Positions 1 through 10,696 are shown, counted from the first letter of the stretch. The stretch is DNA of 64,000 nt from Pseudomonas sp. TH15 (GCF_016651105.1 NZ_JAEKEL010000001.1:273501-337500); one strand, 5' to 3'. Numbers and translations: made by a program. The notes: generated by a model not told the origin, from the sequence alone.

Positions 1-1
1 A

Positions 2-3000
2 ACCCTGGTGGTCTACGTTTCGCCGCTCAAGGCGCTGTCCAACGACATACAGATCAACCTGCAAAACCCGCTGGCCGGCATCACCGAGCAATTGCGCGTG
101 ATGGGCCTGCCCCAATTGCAGATCAACACCGCCGTGCGTACCGGCGACACCCCGCAAAAAGATCGCTCGGCGATGCGCAAGACCGCGCCGCACATTCTGG
201 TGACCACCCCGGAATCCCTTTACGTGCTGCTCGGTTCCGATTCCGGCCGAAAAATGCTCGGCACCACGCACACGGTCATCGTCGACGAAATCCACGCCAT
301 CGCCGCGAGTAAACGCGGCAGCCACTTGGCGCTGAGCCTGGAGCGCTTGCAGGCGCTCTGCCCGCAACCACTGATGCGTATCGGCCTGTCTGCCACGCAA
401 AAACCCATCGAAGCGGTCTCGCGCTTTCTCGTCGGCCGCGACCGGCCCTGCGAAATCATCGACATCGGCCACGCCCGCCCAAGGGACCTGGGCATCGAAG
501 TGCCGCCAGTGCCGCTCTCGGCAGTGATGGCCAACGATGTTTGGGAATTGGTTTACGACCGTCTCGCCACCCTCGCTCGTGAACACCGCACCACGCTGAT
601 TTTCGTCAACACCCGGCGCCTGGCCGAACGCCTGAGCCGGCACTTGAGCGAACGTTTGGGCAAGGACGCCGTGGCCGCGCACCACGGCAGCCTGGCCAAG
701 GAGTTTCGCCTCGACGCCGAACAACGGCTCAAACGCGGCGAGCTGCAAGTGCTGATCGCCACGGCCTCGTTGGAGTTGGGGATTGATATCGGCGATGTCG
801 ATCTGGTCTGTCAGATCGCCTCGCCGCGTTCGATTGCAGGCTTTCTGCAACGGGTCGGTCGATCCGGGCACCAGGTCGGCGGCACGCCCAAGGGCCGGTT
901 GTTCGCCACTACCCGCGATGACTTGATCGAGTGCGCCGCGCTGCTCGACTGCGTGCGCCGGGGCGAACTCGACACGTTGCTGATCCCCGTGGCGCCGCTG
1001 GACGTGCTGGCGCAGCAGATCATCGCCGAGGTCAGTTGCCAGGAATGGCAGGAGCAGCCGCTGCTGGAAATGTTCCGCCATGCCTCGCCCTACGCCAACC
1101 TCGACGAAAAACACTATCAAGCGCTGCTGCAGATGCTTGCCGAGGGCTACAACGGTCGCCAGGGCATCCGTAGCGCTTATCTGCATCGCGACGCCGTGAG
1201 CCGCACCCTGCGCGGTCGCCGTGGCGCCAAACTGACCGCCGTCACCAGTGGCGGGACGATTCCGGACAACGCCGACTACAGCGTGCTGCTGGAGCCCCAA
1301 GGGCTGAACATCGGCAGTGTCAACGAAGACTTCGCGGTGGAAAGCATCGCCGGCGACGTCTTCCAACTCGGCAACACGTCCTATCGAATCCTGCGGGTGG
1401 AAACCGGCAAGGTCCGGGTCGAAGACGCCCAAGGCCAGCCGCCGACGATTCCGTTCTGGCTCGGAGAAGCGCCGGGGCGCAGCGCGGAGTTGTCGTTTGC
1501 CGTGGCGCGCCTGCAAGCGCAACTCGATGAACTGCTCGGCGCCACCCCCGGCAATTTGCAACCAGCGCTCGACTGGCTGACCGAAATCCTCGGCCTGAAC
1601 CTGGCCAGCGCCGATCAACTGGTGGATTACCTCGCTCGCGCACGCCTGACGTTGGGCGCCCTGCCGTCTCAGGACACGCTGCTGATGGAGCGGTTTTTCG
1701 ACGAGTCTGGCGGCACCCAACTGATCATCCACACCCCGTTTGGCAGCCGAATCAACCGCGCCTGGGGCCTGGCCCTGCGCAAGCGCTTCTGCCGCACCTT
1801 CAACTTTGAATTGCAGGCTGCCGCCAGTGAAGACGCCATCGTCCTGTCGCTGTCCACCAGCCACAGCTTTGAACTTGATGACGTCTGGCGCTACCTGCAC
1901 AGCAACAGCGCCGAGCACCTCCTGATTCAAGCGGTGCTCGAGGCGCCGTTGTTCGGCGTGCGCTGGCGCTGGAATGCCGGGGTGGCGTTGGCGCTGCCGC
2001 GTTATAGCGGCGGACGCAAAGTCCCGCCGCAGATCCAGCGGATGAAAAGCGAAGACCTGATCGCCAACGTGTTTCCCGATCAGATCGCTTGCGTCGAAAA
2101 TCTTGCGGGCGAACGGGAGATTCCCGACCATCCGCTGGTGGAACAAACCCTCGACGATTGCCTGCACGAAGCCATGGACACCGAAGGCTGGCTGACACTG
2201 TTACGGCGTATGGAACGGGGCGAAATCCGCCTGATCAGCCGCGATTTGCCGGCGCCCTCGCCGCTAGCGGCAGAAATTCTCAGCGCCCGACCCTACACCT
2301 TTCTCGACGATGCGCCGCTGGAGGAACGCCGCACCCAAGCGGTGCTCAACCGGCGCTGGAGCGACCCGCAATCCACCGATGACCTCGGCGCACTGGATGC
2401 CGAAGCGATTCAAGCCGTACGCGATGAAGCCTGGCCAGCGCCCACTGGCATCGATGAAATGCATGAGGCGTTGATGAGCCTGGCGTGCATCAGCGATGCC
2501 GAAGCTAAAGCCAACCCTCATTGGCTCGATTGGCTGAATGCCCTGGCCGACAGTGGCCGCGCCAGCCGTTTGCAGATCAATGCCGGGCAATCGTTGTGGT
2601 TGGCGCTGGAGCGGTTGACCTGCCTGCGGGCGATTTATCCACAGGCGATTTTGCTGCCGCCGCTGGAAGCGTTGCCCGGTTTCGATGAAGTCTGGGAAAC
2701 CGATGAAGCGGTGCTGGAAGTGATCCGTGCGCGGCTCAGTGCGTTTGGGCCGTTACCGCTGAACGCGATTGCCGAACCGCTGGGCTTACCGGCGACTCAG
2801 GTCACTCAAGCCCTGGCGCAACTGGAGCGCGAAGGCTATGTGCTGCGCGGGCAATTCAGCCCCGGCGCCGACATTGAGGAATGGTGCGAACGGCATCTGC
2901 TGGCGCGGATTCATCGCTACACGGTCAAGCGTCTGCGCCGGGAAATCGAGCCGGTGGCGTTGCAGGATTTCATGCGGTTTCTGTTCGACTGGCAGCATTT

Positions 3001-4072
3001 GTCCAGCGCTACACAAGGTCAGGGCAGTGCAGTGTTGCCGGCGATCATTGGTCAATTCGAAGGCTACCCCGCTGCCGCTTCAGCCTGGGACAGCGACATT
3101 CTGCCGGCGCGGCTCAAGGACTATTCGGCGAGTTGGCTGGATGACCTGTGCCGCAGCGGCAAACTGGTGTGGACACGCCTGACCGCCCGCAACAAGAGCG
3201 CCAGCACGGCGCTGCGCAGTACGCCGATTCTGCTGTTGCCGCGCAGTCAGGTCGGGTTGTGGAGCGGGCTGACCGAACAGACGCCGATCAGCGAGTTATC
3301 ACCCAAAACGCAAAAGGTCTTCGAGGCGCTGAGCCAGCACGGCGCATTGTTTTTCGATGAGCTGATTCATGAAGCGCACCTGCTGCGCACCGAGCTGGAA
3401 ATCGCCTTGCAGGAACTGGTGGGCGCCGGATTGGTGAATGCCGACAGCTTCGCCGGGCTGCGGGCACTGATCACCCCCGCGAGCAAACGCCAGCAACGCA
3501 GCAGCCGACGTGGGCGCGGAGCGTTTGTCGGCGGCATGGACGATGCCGGGCGCTGGGCCTTGTTGCGACGCGGGCCGCCGGCGCCGGTTGTGGATAACAA
3601 ACGCCCGGCGCCGACACCCGCCGATACGCTGGAACATATCGCCATGACCTTGCTCCGGCGCTACGGCGTGGTGTTCTGGCGCTTGCTTGAGCGTGAGGCG
3701 GACTGGTTGCCGAGCTGGCGCGAATTGCTGCGCACCTTCCATCGGCTGGAAGCTCGCGGGGAGATTCGTGGCGGGCGGTTTGTCAGTGGTTTGGCGGGGG
3801 AACAGTTTGCATTGCCCGAGGCGATTCCGTTGTTGCGCGAAGTTCGGCGTCGGCCCCATGACGGGAGTTTGATAGCGGTGTGCGGGGTTGATCCGTTGAA
3901 CCTTGCAGGGACGTTGCTGCCGGGAGTGAAAGTGCCGGCGCTGGCGAGTAATCGGTTGGTGTATCGAGATGGGTTGCCGGTGGCAGCGGAGATTGCCGGC
4001 AAGCAGGTTTTTTGGTTGGAGCTGGAGCAGCAGGCATCTGCCGAATTACATAGCAAACTCATCCGACATTGA
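2..4072 (+). CDS. lhr: Lhr-type DEAD/DEAH ATP-dependent helicase (5' end outside window)
   Basis: This is a large superfamily 2 helicase of the Lhr family, which unwinds DNA or DNA:RNA hybrids in repair. The frame is open from base 2, giving about 1,356 residues, so only the first 50-100 residues with the Walker A motif lie upstream. Visible motifs are Ia (YVSPLKAL), the DEIH box near residue 95, SAT (GLSATQKP), FVNTRRLAERL, and motif VI QRVGRSGH. A long Lhr-specific C-terminal region follows, with winged-helix and Lhr-core stretches to the end. The first two thirds match the family strongly. The last 100 residues are more variable. It ends in TGA just before a REPIN, which makes it the last gene of its unit. 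Confidence 0.9.
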   Translation, partial: TLVVYVSPLKALSNDIQINLQNPLAGITEQLRVMGLPQLQINTAVRTGDTPQKDRSAMRKTAPHILVTTPESLYVLLGSDSGRKMLGTTHTVIVDEIHAIAASKRGSHLALSLERLQALCPQPLMRIGLSATQKPIEAVSRFLVGRDRPCEIIDIGHARPRDLGIEVPPVPLSAVMANDVWELVYDRLATLAREHRTTLIFVNTRRLAERLSRHLSERLGKDAVAAHHGSLAKEFRLDAEQRLKRGELQVLIATASLELGIDIGDVDLVCQIASPRSIAGFLQRVGRSGHQVGGTPKGRLFATTRDDLIECAALLDCVRRGELDTLLIPVAPLDVLAQQIIAEVSCQEWQEQPLLEMFRHASPYANLDEKHYQALLQMLAEGYNGRQGIRSAYLHRDAVSRTLRGRRGAKLTAVTSGGTIPDNADYSVLLEPQGLNIGSVNEDFAVESIAGDVFQLGNTSYRILRVETGKVRVEDAQGQPPTIPFWLGEAPGRSAELSFAVARLQAQLDELLGATPGNLQPALDWLTEILGLNLASADQLVDYLARARLTLGALPSQDTLLMERFFDESGGTQLIIHTPFGSRINRAWGLALRKRFCRTFNFELQAAASEDAIVLSLSTSHSFELDDVWRYLHSNSAEHLLIQAVLEAPLFGVRWRWNAGVALALPRYSGGRKVPPQIQRMKSEDLIANVFPDQIACVENLAGEREIPDHPLVEQTLDDCLHEAMDTEGWLTLLRRMERGEIRLISRDLPAPSPLAAEILSARPYTFLDDAPLEERRTQAVLNRRWSDPQSTDDLGALDAEAIQAVRDEAWPAPTGIDEMHEALMSLACISDAEAKANPHWLDWLNALADSGRASRLQINAGQSLWLALERLTCLRAIYPQAILLPPLEALPGFDEVWETDEAVLEVIRARLSAFGPLPLNAIAEPLGLPATQVTQALAQLEREGYVLRGQFSPGADIEEWCERHLLARIHRYTVKRLRREIEPVALQDFMRFLFDWQHLSSATQGQGSAVLPAIIGQFEGYPAAASAWDSDILPARLKDYSASWLDDLCRSGKLVWTRLTARNKSASTALRSTPILLLPRSQVGLWSGLTEQTPISELSPKTQKVFEALSQHGALFFDELIHEAHLLRTELEIALQELVGAGLVNADSFAGLRALITPASKRQQRSSRRGRGAFVGGMDDAGRWALLRRGPPAPVVDNKRPAPTPADTLEHIAMTLLRRYGVVFWRLLEREADWLPSWRELLRTFHRLEARGEIRGGRFVSGLAGEQFALPEAIPLLREVRRRPHDGSLIAVCGVDPLNLAGTLLPGVKVPALASNRLVYRDGLPVAAEIAGKQVFWLELEQQASAELHSKLIRH

Positions 4073-4091
4073 GGTTGGCTGGGCAGGCCTC

Positions 4092-4184
4092 TTCGCGAGC
4101 AAGCCCGCTCCCACAGGGGATGTGTGTCGGTTACAAAGCTTCGGTCCGACATCGATCCACTGTGGGAGCGGGCTTGCTCGCGAA
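4092..4184. repeat. REPIN-type inverted repeat
   Basis: Two inverted arms of about 24 nt, at 4092-4115 and 4161-4184, frame a 45-nt centre. The arms carry the Pseudomonas REP core (TTCGCGAGCAAGCCCGCTCC and its complement). The element fills the gap between the convergent helicase and MscS genes, a usual site for REPINs. Confidence 0.85.
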
Positions 4185-4207
4185 GGGGCCATCAGCACCA
4201 ACCCACA

Positions 4208-6334
4208 TCATTGAGTACGAGGCTGATCCGGCAACAACACCGGCGAATTGTCCGGCGCCGGCCCCTCTTCTTCCACTTCATCCATCCCACGCTTCGGAAT
4301 AAAAACCTGCTGTGGATAAGTCTGCGCGAAATGCACCCACGGGCTGTTATCCACAAGCTTTTTCAGCCGCTGGTTAAACGCCCGGCTCACCGCATATTGC
4401 CCGCCCGAAACGGTGCGGAACTGCGCCGTCAGCACCACGCCGTTAAGGTCCATCTTATCGACGCCAAACACATCGAGCGGCCCTTGCAGGTTGTACTTGA
4501 GAAACGCGTCGTCACGGATCGAATCCCCCGCTTCGCGGATCAGCTCAATGGCCTTGTCCACGTCAGTGTCGTAGGTGAACTGCACCGAGAAAAACGCATA
4601 GGCAAACTGCCGCGATTGGTTGGTCACAGCCTTGATCTGGCCGAACGGTACCGAGTGCACAAAACCCTTGCCGTCCCGTAGGCGCAAGGTGCGGATGGTC
4701 AGGCCTTCGACGGTGCCGGCGTGGCCGGAGTCGAGTACCACCCAATCGCCGATCGACAGCGTGTCTTCGATGATGATGAACAACCCGGTGATCACGTCCT
4801 GGACCAGTTGCTGCGAGCCGAAACCAATGGCCAAACCGACCACACCGGCACCGGCCAGCAGGGGTGCGACGTTGATCCCCAGATTGGCCATGGTGGTGAT
4901 CGCACAGATCACCACCAGGATGATTTTGACCGCGTTGCGCAGCAGCGGCAGGATGGTTTTTACCCGCGTACTCGGTTGGCGCGCCGCGCGTTTGCTGACC
5001 GGTGGTTTCAACGCTTCCTGAATCGCCGTGTCCATTACCACCCACAGCAGCCAAGTCACCAGGAAGATCAGACCGATGCTGCTCAGCGAATTACTGATTG
5101 CCCGGCCTATGGAATTTTCCTCTGCGAATTCGAACAGCGACACGCCCCAGATTCGCCCAAGAATCTCGATGAACGCTACCGCCATGACAATCCGCAGCAG
5201 CGCGTGCAGCAAGCTGAGAAAGCGTTCCTTGTAGGCGCTGCTGCGCTGGATTTTTTCGACTTTCCGGGATTTGAACAGGTGCTGGAAAATCGTGCTCAGG
5301 AACACCGTGGCAATCAGCAATATCGTGGTGAACAACGCACAGCGCAGGACTTTTTGATTGTCCTCGCCGACGCCGATCAGGTTGATCGCCGAGACCATCA
5401 CCATCAACAGAATCGGCCAGTACCAGAGCCCGGAAAAGATCCGCAGGGATTCTTGCAGAGACGGTTGTTTGAGCCGTTGGGCCAACGGGCGGTTGCGAAT
5501 CAGATGCGCCACCGGACGTCTTAGACGGATGACCAGATAACCGAAGATGATCGAGGCAAACAACCCGGTAAACACTGCGACGCTGCTGGTGATATTGCCA
5601 CCCAGTTGCCGGGCGATCTGCGGACTGGTCAAGGCATCGCTAAGCGCTGCGAGGAAGCCGATCAGGAACAGTGGTTTGGGGCCGTAGTCACGAATGATCT
5701 GCACCGCTGGGCGCTTGTGGCCGGTGTTGAACATGACGATCACGCAGAGCAGCATCGAGGTCGAGAAAATGCCGCTGCTGGTGGCGTAGGCAAAACACAG
5801 CGCCAGTGCTCGGCCGGCCGAGGCCTGCAGGAAGTGACTGACGTAAAGGGTCAGCGGCAGACAGATCAGCGCCGGTATGGTGTACGGCATCAAATAGCCG
5901 AGCAAGTCCTGGCTGCGTTGGCGGGTGCGCAGCCAGTGGCCCTGGACCAGGCGCTTGGCCGCGAGGCCGCCGAGGACCGTGAGCAAGGCAAAGGTGCCGA
6001 GCCAGACGCCGGACAGCATCAGGAAATCGCCGGCCACACTCCAGCCGGAACGCGTCGAGGGCTGGTTGACCAGTTTGTCGACTTCATCGGCCGCCCGATC
6101 GGCCCGCAGGCGCCATGCGTCCACCAGGTTTTCGTTGAGGTCGAGTTTGTCCTGCACGTCGTCGATGCTGGAACTGATGGCCCCGAGCAGCCCGCCCTGG
6201 ACCAGCGGCTCAGGCTTGGCAGGTGCTTGTGCGGTAGCAGCAGCGGGAATGCCCGGCAACGTGGCGGCTTCGATTTCGTTGGCGCCGAGAAACAGCAGTG
6301 CTCCCAGCACAATGGCGATCCTGAACTTGAGCAA
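4208..6334 (-). CDS. MscS-family mechanosensitive ion channel, large multi-TM form
   Basis: A membrane channel of the MscS superfamily, which releases solutes when membrane tension rises. I chose the TTG at 6334, giving 708 residues. GGAGGT lies 7 nt upstream, and the start opens directly onto a signal peptide (hydrophobic residues about 5-18, cleavage near EIEA-ATLPG). A longer frame upstream would run through a repeat. About ten hydrophobic segments follow. The MscS signature lies around residues 480-530: the Gly/Ala-rich pore helix LLAGAGVVGLAIGFGSQQL, then QDVITGLFIIIED and the beta domain (DTLSIGDWVVL). The C-terminus is Pro/Glu-rich. It resembles the 700-800 residue MscS paralogues (YbiO/YbdG-like) rather than the small MscS. 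It converges with the upstream helicase. Confidence 0.88.
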   Translation of the reverse strand: MLKFRIAIVLGALLFLGANEIEAATLPGIPAAATAQAPAKPEPLVQGGLLGAISSSIDDVQDKLDLNENLVDAWRLRADRAADEVDKLVNQPSTRSGWSVAGDFLMLSGVWLGTFALLTVLGGLAAKRLVQGHWLRTRQRSQDLLGYLMPYTIPALICLPLTLYVSHFLQASAGRALALCFAYATSSGIFSTSMLLCVIVMFNTGHKRPAVQIIRDYGPKPLFLIGFLAALSDALTSPQIARQLGGNITSSVAVFTGLFASIIFGYLVIRLRRPVAHLIRNRPLAQRLKQPSLQESLRIFSGLWYWPILLMVMVSAINLIGVGEDNQKVLRCALFTTILLIATVFLSTIFQHLFKSRKVEKIQRSSAYKERFLSLLHALLRIVMAVAFIEILGRIWGVSLFEFAEENSIGRAISNSLSSIGLIFLVTWLLWVVMDTAIQEALKPPVSKRAARQPSTRVKTILPLLRNAVKIILVVICAITTMANLGINVAPLLAGAGVVGLAIGFGSQQLVQDVITGLFIIIEDTLSIGDWVVLDSGHAGTVEGLTIRTLRLRDGKGFVHSVPFGQIKAVTNQSRQFAYAFFSVQFTYDTDVDKAIELIREAGDSIRDDAFLKYNLQGPLDVFGVDKMDLNGVVLTAQFRTVSGGQYAVSRAFNQRLKKLVDNSPWVHFAQTYPQQVFIPKRGMDEVEEEGPAPDNSPVLLPDQPRTQ

Positions 6335-6430
6335 AACTGCGACCTCCGGTGACTGAACCTGTAAGGAACTGATCGAAATTTGTGCGGCAAGTTCAAGAGC
6401 CCCTCCCCGACGATCGAGTCTTGAGATCCT

Positions 6431-6524
6431 GTGTAGGAGCAAAGCTTGCTCGCGAAAGCGTCCTTCCATTCAACATTGATGTTGGCTGGTCCGCCGCGTT
6501 CGCGAGCAAGCTCTGCTCCTACAC
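6431..6524. repeat. REPIN-type inverted repeat
   Basis: Arms at 6431-6456 and 6499-6524 (GTGTAGGAGCAAAGCTTGCT and its complement) enclose a 42-nt centre. It lies in the 301-bp gap between the divergent MscS-type gene and the DUF72 gene. Nothing else coding is visible in that gap. Confidence 0.85.
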
Positions 6525-6635
6525 GAGCCCGGTTGCACTCGTGATGACCGTCCGTAGTCCCGTCGAAACTTTCTGGTTTGCCCGGCAGTCATCCAAAGAC
6601 AACGGCAGTAAGAGGGTCATTCGACGGGAGGGCAC

Positions 6636-7562
6636 ATGGCGGCGATTCATATCGGAATTTCAGGCTGGCGCTACACACCGTGGCGCGGGGGCTTCTACCC
6701 GAAGGGGTTGACCCAAAAGCGCGAATTGCAATTCGCCTCGCGGGCCGTCAACAGCATCGAAATCAATGGATCGTTCTACGCCCTGCAACGGCCCGAACGT
6801 TATGCCCTGTGGTACAGCGAAACCCCGCCGGGCTTCGTCTTCAGCGTCAAGGCTCCGCGCTTTATCACTCACATCAAACGCCTGCGGGACATCCATAAAC
6901 CCCTGGCGAATTTCTTCGCCTCCGGGGTGCTGGAGCTCAAGGAAAAACTCGGCCCGATCCTCTGGCAATTCCCGCCCAGTTTCAAATTCGACGCCGAGTT
7001 GTTTGAACATTTCCTCGAACAACTGCCCCACAACACCGAGCAGGCCGCCACCCTCGCCCGTCAGCATGATTCGCACTTGCACGGCCACGCCAGCCTGAAG
7101 GCCCACGGGAAAAAGCCGCTGCGCCACGCCGTGGAAATTCGCAACGAGAGCTTCGTCGACCCGGCCTTCATTCGCCTGCTCAAGCGCTACAACGCGGCCC
7201 TGGTGATCGCCGACACCGCCGGCAAATGGCCGTACCGCGAAGACCTCACCAGCGATTTCGTCTACCTGCGGCTGCACGGTGCCGAAGAGCTCTACGCCAG
7301 CGGCTACACGCCCCAGGCGCTGAAACATTGGGGCGACCGGATCGACGCCTGGAATCACGGCCAGCAACCGAGCGACCCACACTTGATCGCGCCAAGACAA
7401 AAGCCCAAGGCGCGCAAATCCCGGGAAGTGTTCTGCTACTTCGATAACGACATCAAAGTCCGCGCGCCCTTCGACGCCCGCAGCCTGCTGGAGCGTTTCC
7501 ATCTCGACAAAGACCTCGCCACCCGCCCCGGCGAACCTGCTGCCGAAGGAGTGCTGCCATGA
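6636..7562 (+). CDS. DUF72 (YecE-like) family protein
   Basis: A 308-residue protein of the DUF72 family, a TIM-barrel-like fold of unknown biochemical role. Family marks are the opening [19 protein letters not shown], the [13 protein letters not shown] stretch, [11 protein letters not shown], the WQFPPSFK motif and the late [14 protein letters not shown] motif. The ATG at 6636 follows a clear GGGAGG. The stop overlaps the next start (ATGA at 7559-7562), so it is translationally coupled to the ybhP-like gene. A nucleic-acid or sugar-linked role has been suggested for the family only by fold. No substrate can be assigned here. Confidence 0.9.
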   Translation: MAAIHIGISGWRYTPWRGGFYPKGLTQKRELQFASRAVNSIEINGSFYALQRPERYALWYSETPPGFVFSVKAPRFITHIKRLRDIHKPLANFFASGVLELKEKLGPILWQFPPSFKFDAELFEHFLEQLPHNTEQAATLARQHDSHLHGHASLKAHGKKPLRHAVEIRNESFVDPAFIRLLKRYNAALVIADTAGKWPYREDLTSDFVYLRLHGAEELYASGYTPQALKHWGDRIDAWNHGQQPSDPHLIAPRQKPKARKSREVFCYFDNDIKVRAPFDARSLLERFHLDKDLATRPGEPAAEGVLP

Positions 7563-8356
7563 GCATTTCCGAACCGGTCGGCGTCACCGACGAGCAGCAA
7601 TCCATCATCGCTACCGTACGCCGGTTTACCGTGCTGACGGTCAACACTCACAAGGGCTTCACCGCGCTCAACCGGCGCTTCATCCTGCCCGAGCTGCGTG
7701 AAGCGGTGCGCAGTGTGTCCGCCGACGTGGTGTTTTTGCAGGAAGTCCACGGCACCCACGAACAGCATCCCCAGCGCTACAGCAACTGGCCGATGATGCC
7801 GCAATACGAATTCCTCGCCGACACGCTGTGGCCGCAGTTCGCCTATGGCCGCAACGCGGTGTACCCGGCGGGCGATCACGGCAATGCGTTGCTGTCGAAA
7901 TTCCAGATCATCCGCCACGACAACCTCGACGTGTCCATCAGCGGTCACGAAAACCGTGGCTTGCTGCATTGCGTGCTGCGCCTGCCCGGTGACGGCCAGG
8001 AAGTACACGCCATTTGTGTGCACCTCGGGCTGCATGAAGCGCACCGCACGGAGCAACTGAAGCTGCTGGCCCGGCGCATCGCAGAGCTGCCAGGCGATGC
8101 GCCGGTGATCGTCGCGGGCGACTTCAATGACTGGCGCCAACGGGCCGATGCGCTGCTCAAACCCTGTGGCTTGCGCGAAGTCTTCGCCGAACACCAGGGC
8201 AAACCGGCCCGCAGTTTTCCGGCGCGCTGGCCGGTATTGCGCCTGGACCGCATCTACGTGCGCAACCTCAAGGCCAGCCGTCCGCAAGTGCTGGCGGCGC
8301 GGCCCTGGTCACATCTTTCCGACCATGCCCCGCTGTCGGTGGAGATCGAGCTATGA
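7559..8356 (+). CDS. ybhP: Endonuclease/exonuclease/phosphatase-family protein (YbhP-like)
   Basis: A 265-residue member of the metal-dependent endonuclease/exonuclease/phosphatase superfamily. Visible catalytic motifs are NTHKGF near the start, FLQEVHG (metal-binding Glu), [15 protein letters not shown] (the Asp-Asn pair) and the terminal SDHAPL (Asp-His). No signal peptide is visible. The gene overlaps both neighbours by 4 bp. The order ybhP-clsB-ybhN is the same as in E. coli, where these genes sit together. The natural inference is a phosphodiesterase acting in phospholipid metabolism with ClsB. Its substrate is not known. Confidence 0.87.
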   Translation: MSISEPVGVTDEQQSIIATVRRFTVLTVNTHKGFTALNRRFILPELREAVRSVSADVVFLQEVHGTHEQHPQRYSNWPMMPQYEFLADTLWPQFAYGRNAVYPAGDHGNALLSKFQIIRHDNLDVSISGHENRGLLHCVLRLPGDGQEVHAICVHLGLHEAHRTEQLKLLARRIAELPGDAPVIVAGDFNDWRQRADALLKPCGLREVFAEHQGKPARSFPARWPVLRLDRIYVRNLKASRPQVLAARPWSHLSDHAPLSVEIEL

Positions 8357-9624
8357 ACAATCCCTCGATGGAAAAAGCCACTGCGGAACAGATTTCCGCG
8401 CCGCCGCGGGGCGAGCCGGCGGCGGTCGACGTTGTCTACGGCTGGCACGGGAACAACCGGGTCGAACTGCTGGAAAATGGTGAGGCGTACTTTCCACGAG
8501 TGTTTGAGGCGTTGCGCCAGGCCCAGACTGAAATCCTGCTGGAGACCTTCATTCTGTTCGAGGACAAGGTCGGCAATGAGCTTCAGCAGATTCTGATTGA
8601 AGCGGCCGGGCGTGGCGTGCGCACCACCGTCAGCCTCGACGGCTTTGGTTGCGGCGAGTTGAGCACGGGGTTCCTCGCCGACCTGAACAAGGCCGGCGTG
8701 CATATCCAGATGTTCGACCCGGCGCCCAAGCATCTGGGCATCCGCACCAATTGGTTCCGGCGCTTGCACCGCAAGATTGTGGTGGTCGACGGCACGATTG
8801 CGTTCCTTGGCGGGATCAACTTTTCCGCCGACCATTTGGCCGATTTCGGCCCCGAGGCCAAGCAGGATTTTGCCGTTGAAGTACAAGGCCCGGCGGTGGC
8901 GGACATTCATCACTTCGCGCTTCTGCAAAGTGGTCGCCCGGCCCGGGCCAAGTATTGGTGGCAACGGCGCAAGCAACGGCGTGCGGAACTGGCATTCAAC
9001 GACCATGACGGTCAGGTTCGGCTGGTCTACCGAGACAACGGTGACCATCGCACCGACATCGAGGAGGTTTATCGGCAAGTGTTGCGCAGTGCTCAGCGCC
9101 GCGTCGTGATCGCCAACGCCTACTTCTTTCCCGGTTTTCGTCTGCTGCGCGAGATCCGCAATGCCGCGCGCCGTGGCGTCGATGTGCGGCTGATTCTGCA
9201 AGGTCAGCCAGACATGCTGGTGGCGAAGATTGCCGCGCACATGACCTACGACTATTTGCTCAAGGCCGGCGTGCAGATTCACGAATATGGCGACCGCCCG
9301 TTGCACGGCAAAGTCGCACTGGTGGACGAGGACTGGAGCACGGTTGGTTCGAGCAACCTCGACCCGTTGAGCCTGTCGATGAACCTGGAAGCCAATGTGT
9401 TGATCCGCGATTGCGCGTTCAACCGCGAACTGTTCAAGCGCCTTGAAGATTTGAGTAATAACCACTGCAAAGCCATGGACGCCAGTCAATCACCGCGCGG
9501 GCGGGTCTGGCACATGACCGTCGGTTTTCTGGTGTTTCACTTCCTGCGGCATTTCCCGGCATGGGCCGGGTGGCTGCCGGCGCACAAGCCGCGGCTCAAG
9601 CCTTTTCGAGGTCATCGCTCATGA
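8353..9624 (+). CDS. clsB: Cardiolipin synthase B
   Basis: A phospholipase D superfamily enzyme of 423 residues that makes cardiolipin from phosphatidylglycerol at the inner membrane. Both HKD motifs are present: HRKIVVVDG with GGINFSADH near residues 140-160, and HGKVALVDE with GSSNLDPLS near residues 318-340. There is no N-terminal pair of transmembrane helices, which separates ClsB from ClsA. The last 50 residues are basic with a hydrophobic patch. The start overlaps the stop of the ybhP-like gene, and its stop overlaps the ATG of the ybhN-like gene, so the three genes form one coupled unit. Confidence 0.92.
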   Translation: MNNPSMEKATAEQISAPPRGEPAAVDVVYGWHGNNRVELLENGEAYFPRVFEALRQAQTEILLETFILFEDKVGNELQQILIEAAGRGVRTTVSLDGFGCGELSTGFLADLNKAGVHIQMFDPAPKHLGIRTNWFRRLHRKIVVVDGTIAFLGGINFSADHLADFGPEAKQDFAVEVQGPAVADIHHFALLQSGRPARAKYWWQRRKQRRAELAFNDHDGQVRLVYRDNGDHRTDIEEVYRQVLRSAQRRVVIANAYFFPGFRLLREIRNAARRGVDVRLILQGQPDMLVAKIAAHMTYDYLLKAGVQIHEYGDRPLHGKVALVDEDWSTVGSSNLDPLSLSMNLEANVLIRDCAFNRELFKRLEDLSNNHCKAMDASQSPRGRVWHMTVGFLVFHFLRHFPAWAGWLPAHKPRLKPFRGHRS

Positions 9625-10607
9625 GCCATTCCGAAGCGCAAACGAGCCGTCACTCGGCGCCCGCCACGCACTCGAAATGGAGTCGCTGGAAAACGCCGCT
9701 GACGGTGCTGTTTTTCCTCGCGCTGATCGTGCTGTTCACGATGCTCGCCCAGCGTATCGAATGGAACGAAGTGTTCGACACCCTGGCCGATTTCAAGGTG
9801 CGCACGCTGATCATCGCCTCAGGGCTGACGCTGTTGAGCTTTCTGGTTTACGCCTGTTTCGATCTGATCGGCCGCACCTACATTCGCCAGGACCTGACCT
9901 GGAAACAGATCTTGCCGGTGGGGATCATCAGCTACGCCTTCAACCTCAACCTGAGTGCCTGGGTCGGCGGCATCGCCATGCGTTATCGACTGTATTCGCG
10001 GCTCGGGGTGAGCAAAGGCAACATCGCGAAAATCCTCGGCTTGAGCCTGGCGACCAATTGGTTTGGCTACATGGTGATTGCCGGCGCAGTGTTCAGCAGC
10101 GGTCTGGTGCGAATGCCGCCGGGCTGGAAGTTGAGCAGTGATGCGTTGCAAGACGTCGGGGTTTTATTGTTGGTGGTGAGCGCGGGGTATCTGGCGGCGT
10201 GCCAGTTTTCCAAGCGGCGGGAATGGGCGATTCGCGGGGTGGAAATTAATCTGCCGTCGCTGCGCATGGCGGTGCTGCAACTGGCGCTTGGGGCGCTGAA
10301 CTGGTCGTTGATGGCGGCGGTGATTTTCACTCTGCTGCCGAGCAAGCTCGACTATCCGCTGGTGCTGGGGGTGTTGTTGATCAGTGCGATTGCCGGGGTC
10401 ATTACGCACATTCCGGCGGGGCTTGGGGTGCTGGAGGCGGTGTTTGTGGCGCTGCTGCAACATGAGGCATCGCGCGGGAGCCTGGTGGCGGGGTTGCTGG
10501 CTTATCGGGCGATTTATTTCATTTTGCCGTTGTTGATTACGCTGGTGATGTATTTGGTGGTGGAGGCCAAGGCGAAGGCGTTGCGGATTGAGAAGAAGCC
10601 TTCTTGA
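9621..10607 (+). CDS. ybhN: YbhN/UPF0104-family integral membrane protein
   Basis: A 328-residue inner-membrane protein of the lysylphosphatidylglycerol synthase transmembrane (flippase-like) family. About eight hydrophobic segments follow a short polar N-terminus. Family marks are the NLNLSAWVGGIAMRYRLYSRLG segment near residues 110-130 and THIPAGLGVLEAVF near 260. I start at the ATG at 9621, which overlaps the clsB TGA as ATGA. An earlier in-frame start would lie inside clsB. It lacks the soluble aminoacyl-transferase domain of MprF. Its place after clsB suggests a role in moving or handling anionic phospholipids, which is inference from context. Confidence 0.87.
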   Translation: MSHSEAQTSRHSAPATHSKWSRWKTPLTVLFFLALIVLFTMLAQRIEWNEVFDTLADFKVRTLIIASGLTLLSFLVYACFDLIGRTYIRQDLTWKQILPVGIISYAFNLNLSAWVGGIAMRYRLYSRLGVSKGNIAKILGLSLATNWFGYMVIAGAVFSSGLVRMPPGWKLSSDALQDVGVLLLVVSAGYLAACQFSKRREWAIRGVEINLPSLRMAVLQLALGALNWSLMAAVIFTLLPSKLDYPLVLGVLLISAIAGVITHIPAGLGVLEAVFVALLQHEASRGSLVAGLLAYRAIYFILPLLITLVMYLVVEAKAKALRIEKKPS

Positions 10608-10632
10608 GACGTGTGGTGAAGCGAATGCCGCC

Positions 10633-10696
10633 TTCGCGAGCAAGCCCGCTCCCACATTTGATCGCGGTCTAATGTGGGAGCGGGCTTGCTCGCGAA
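10633..10696. repeat. REPIN-type inverted repeat
   Basis: Near-perfect 25-nt arms (10633-10657 and 10672-10696) with only about 14 nt between them. It lies between the convergent ybhN-like and hydrolase genes. Confidence 0.85.

Noticed and set aside
4208..6469. A longer start for the MscS-type gene at 6469
   Set aside because: The added 45 residues come from the REPIN and would bury the signal peptide. The TTG at 6334 has a perfect ribosome-binding site.
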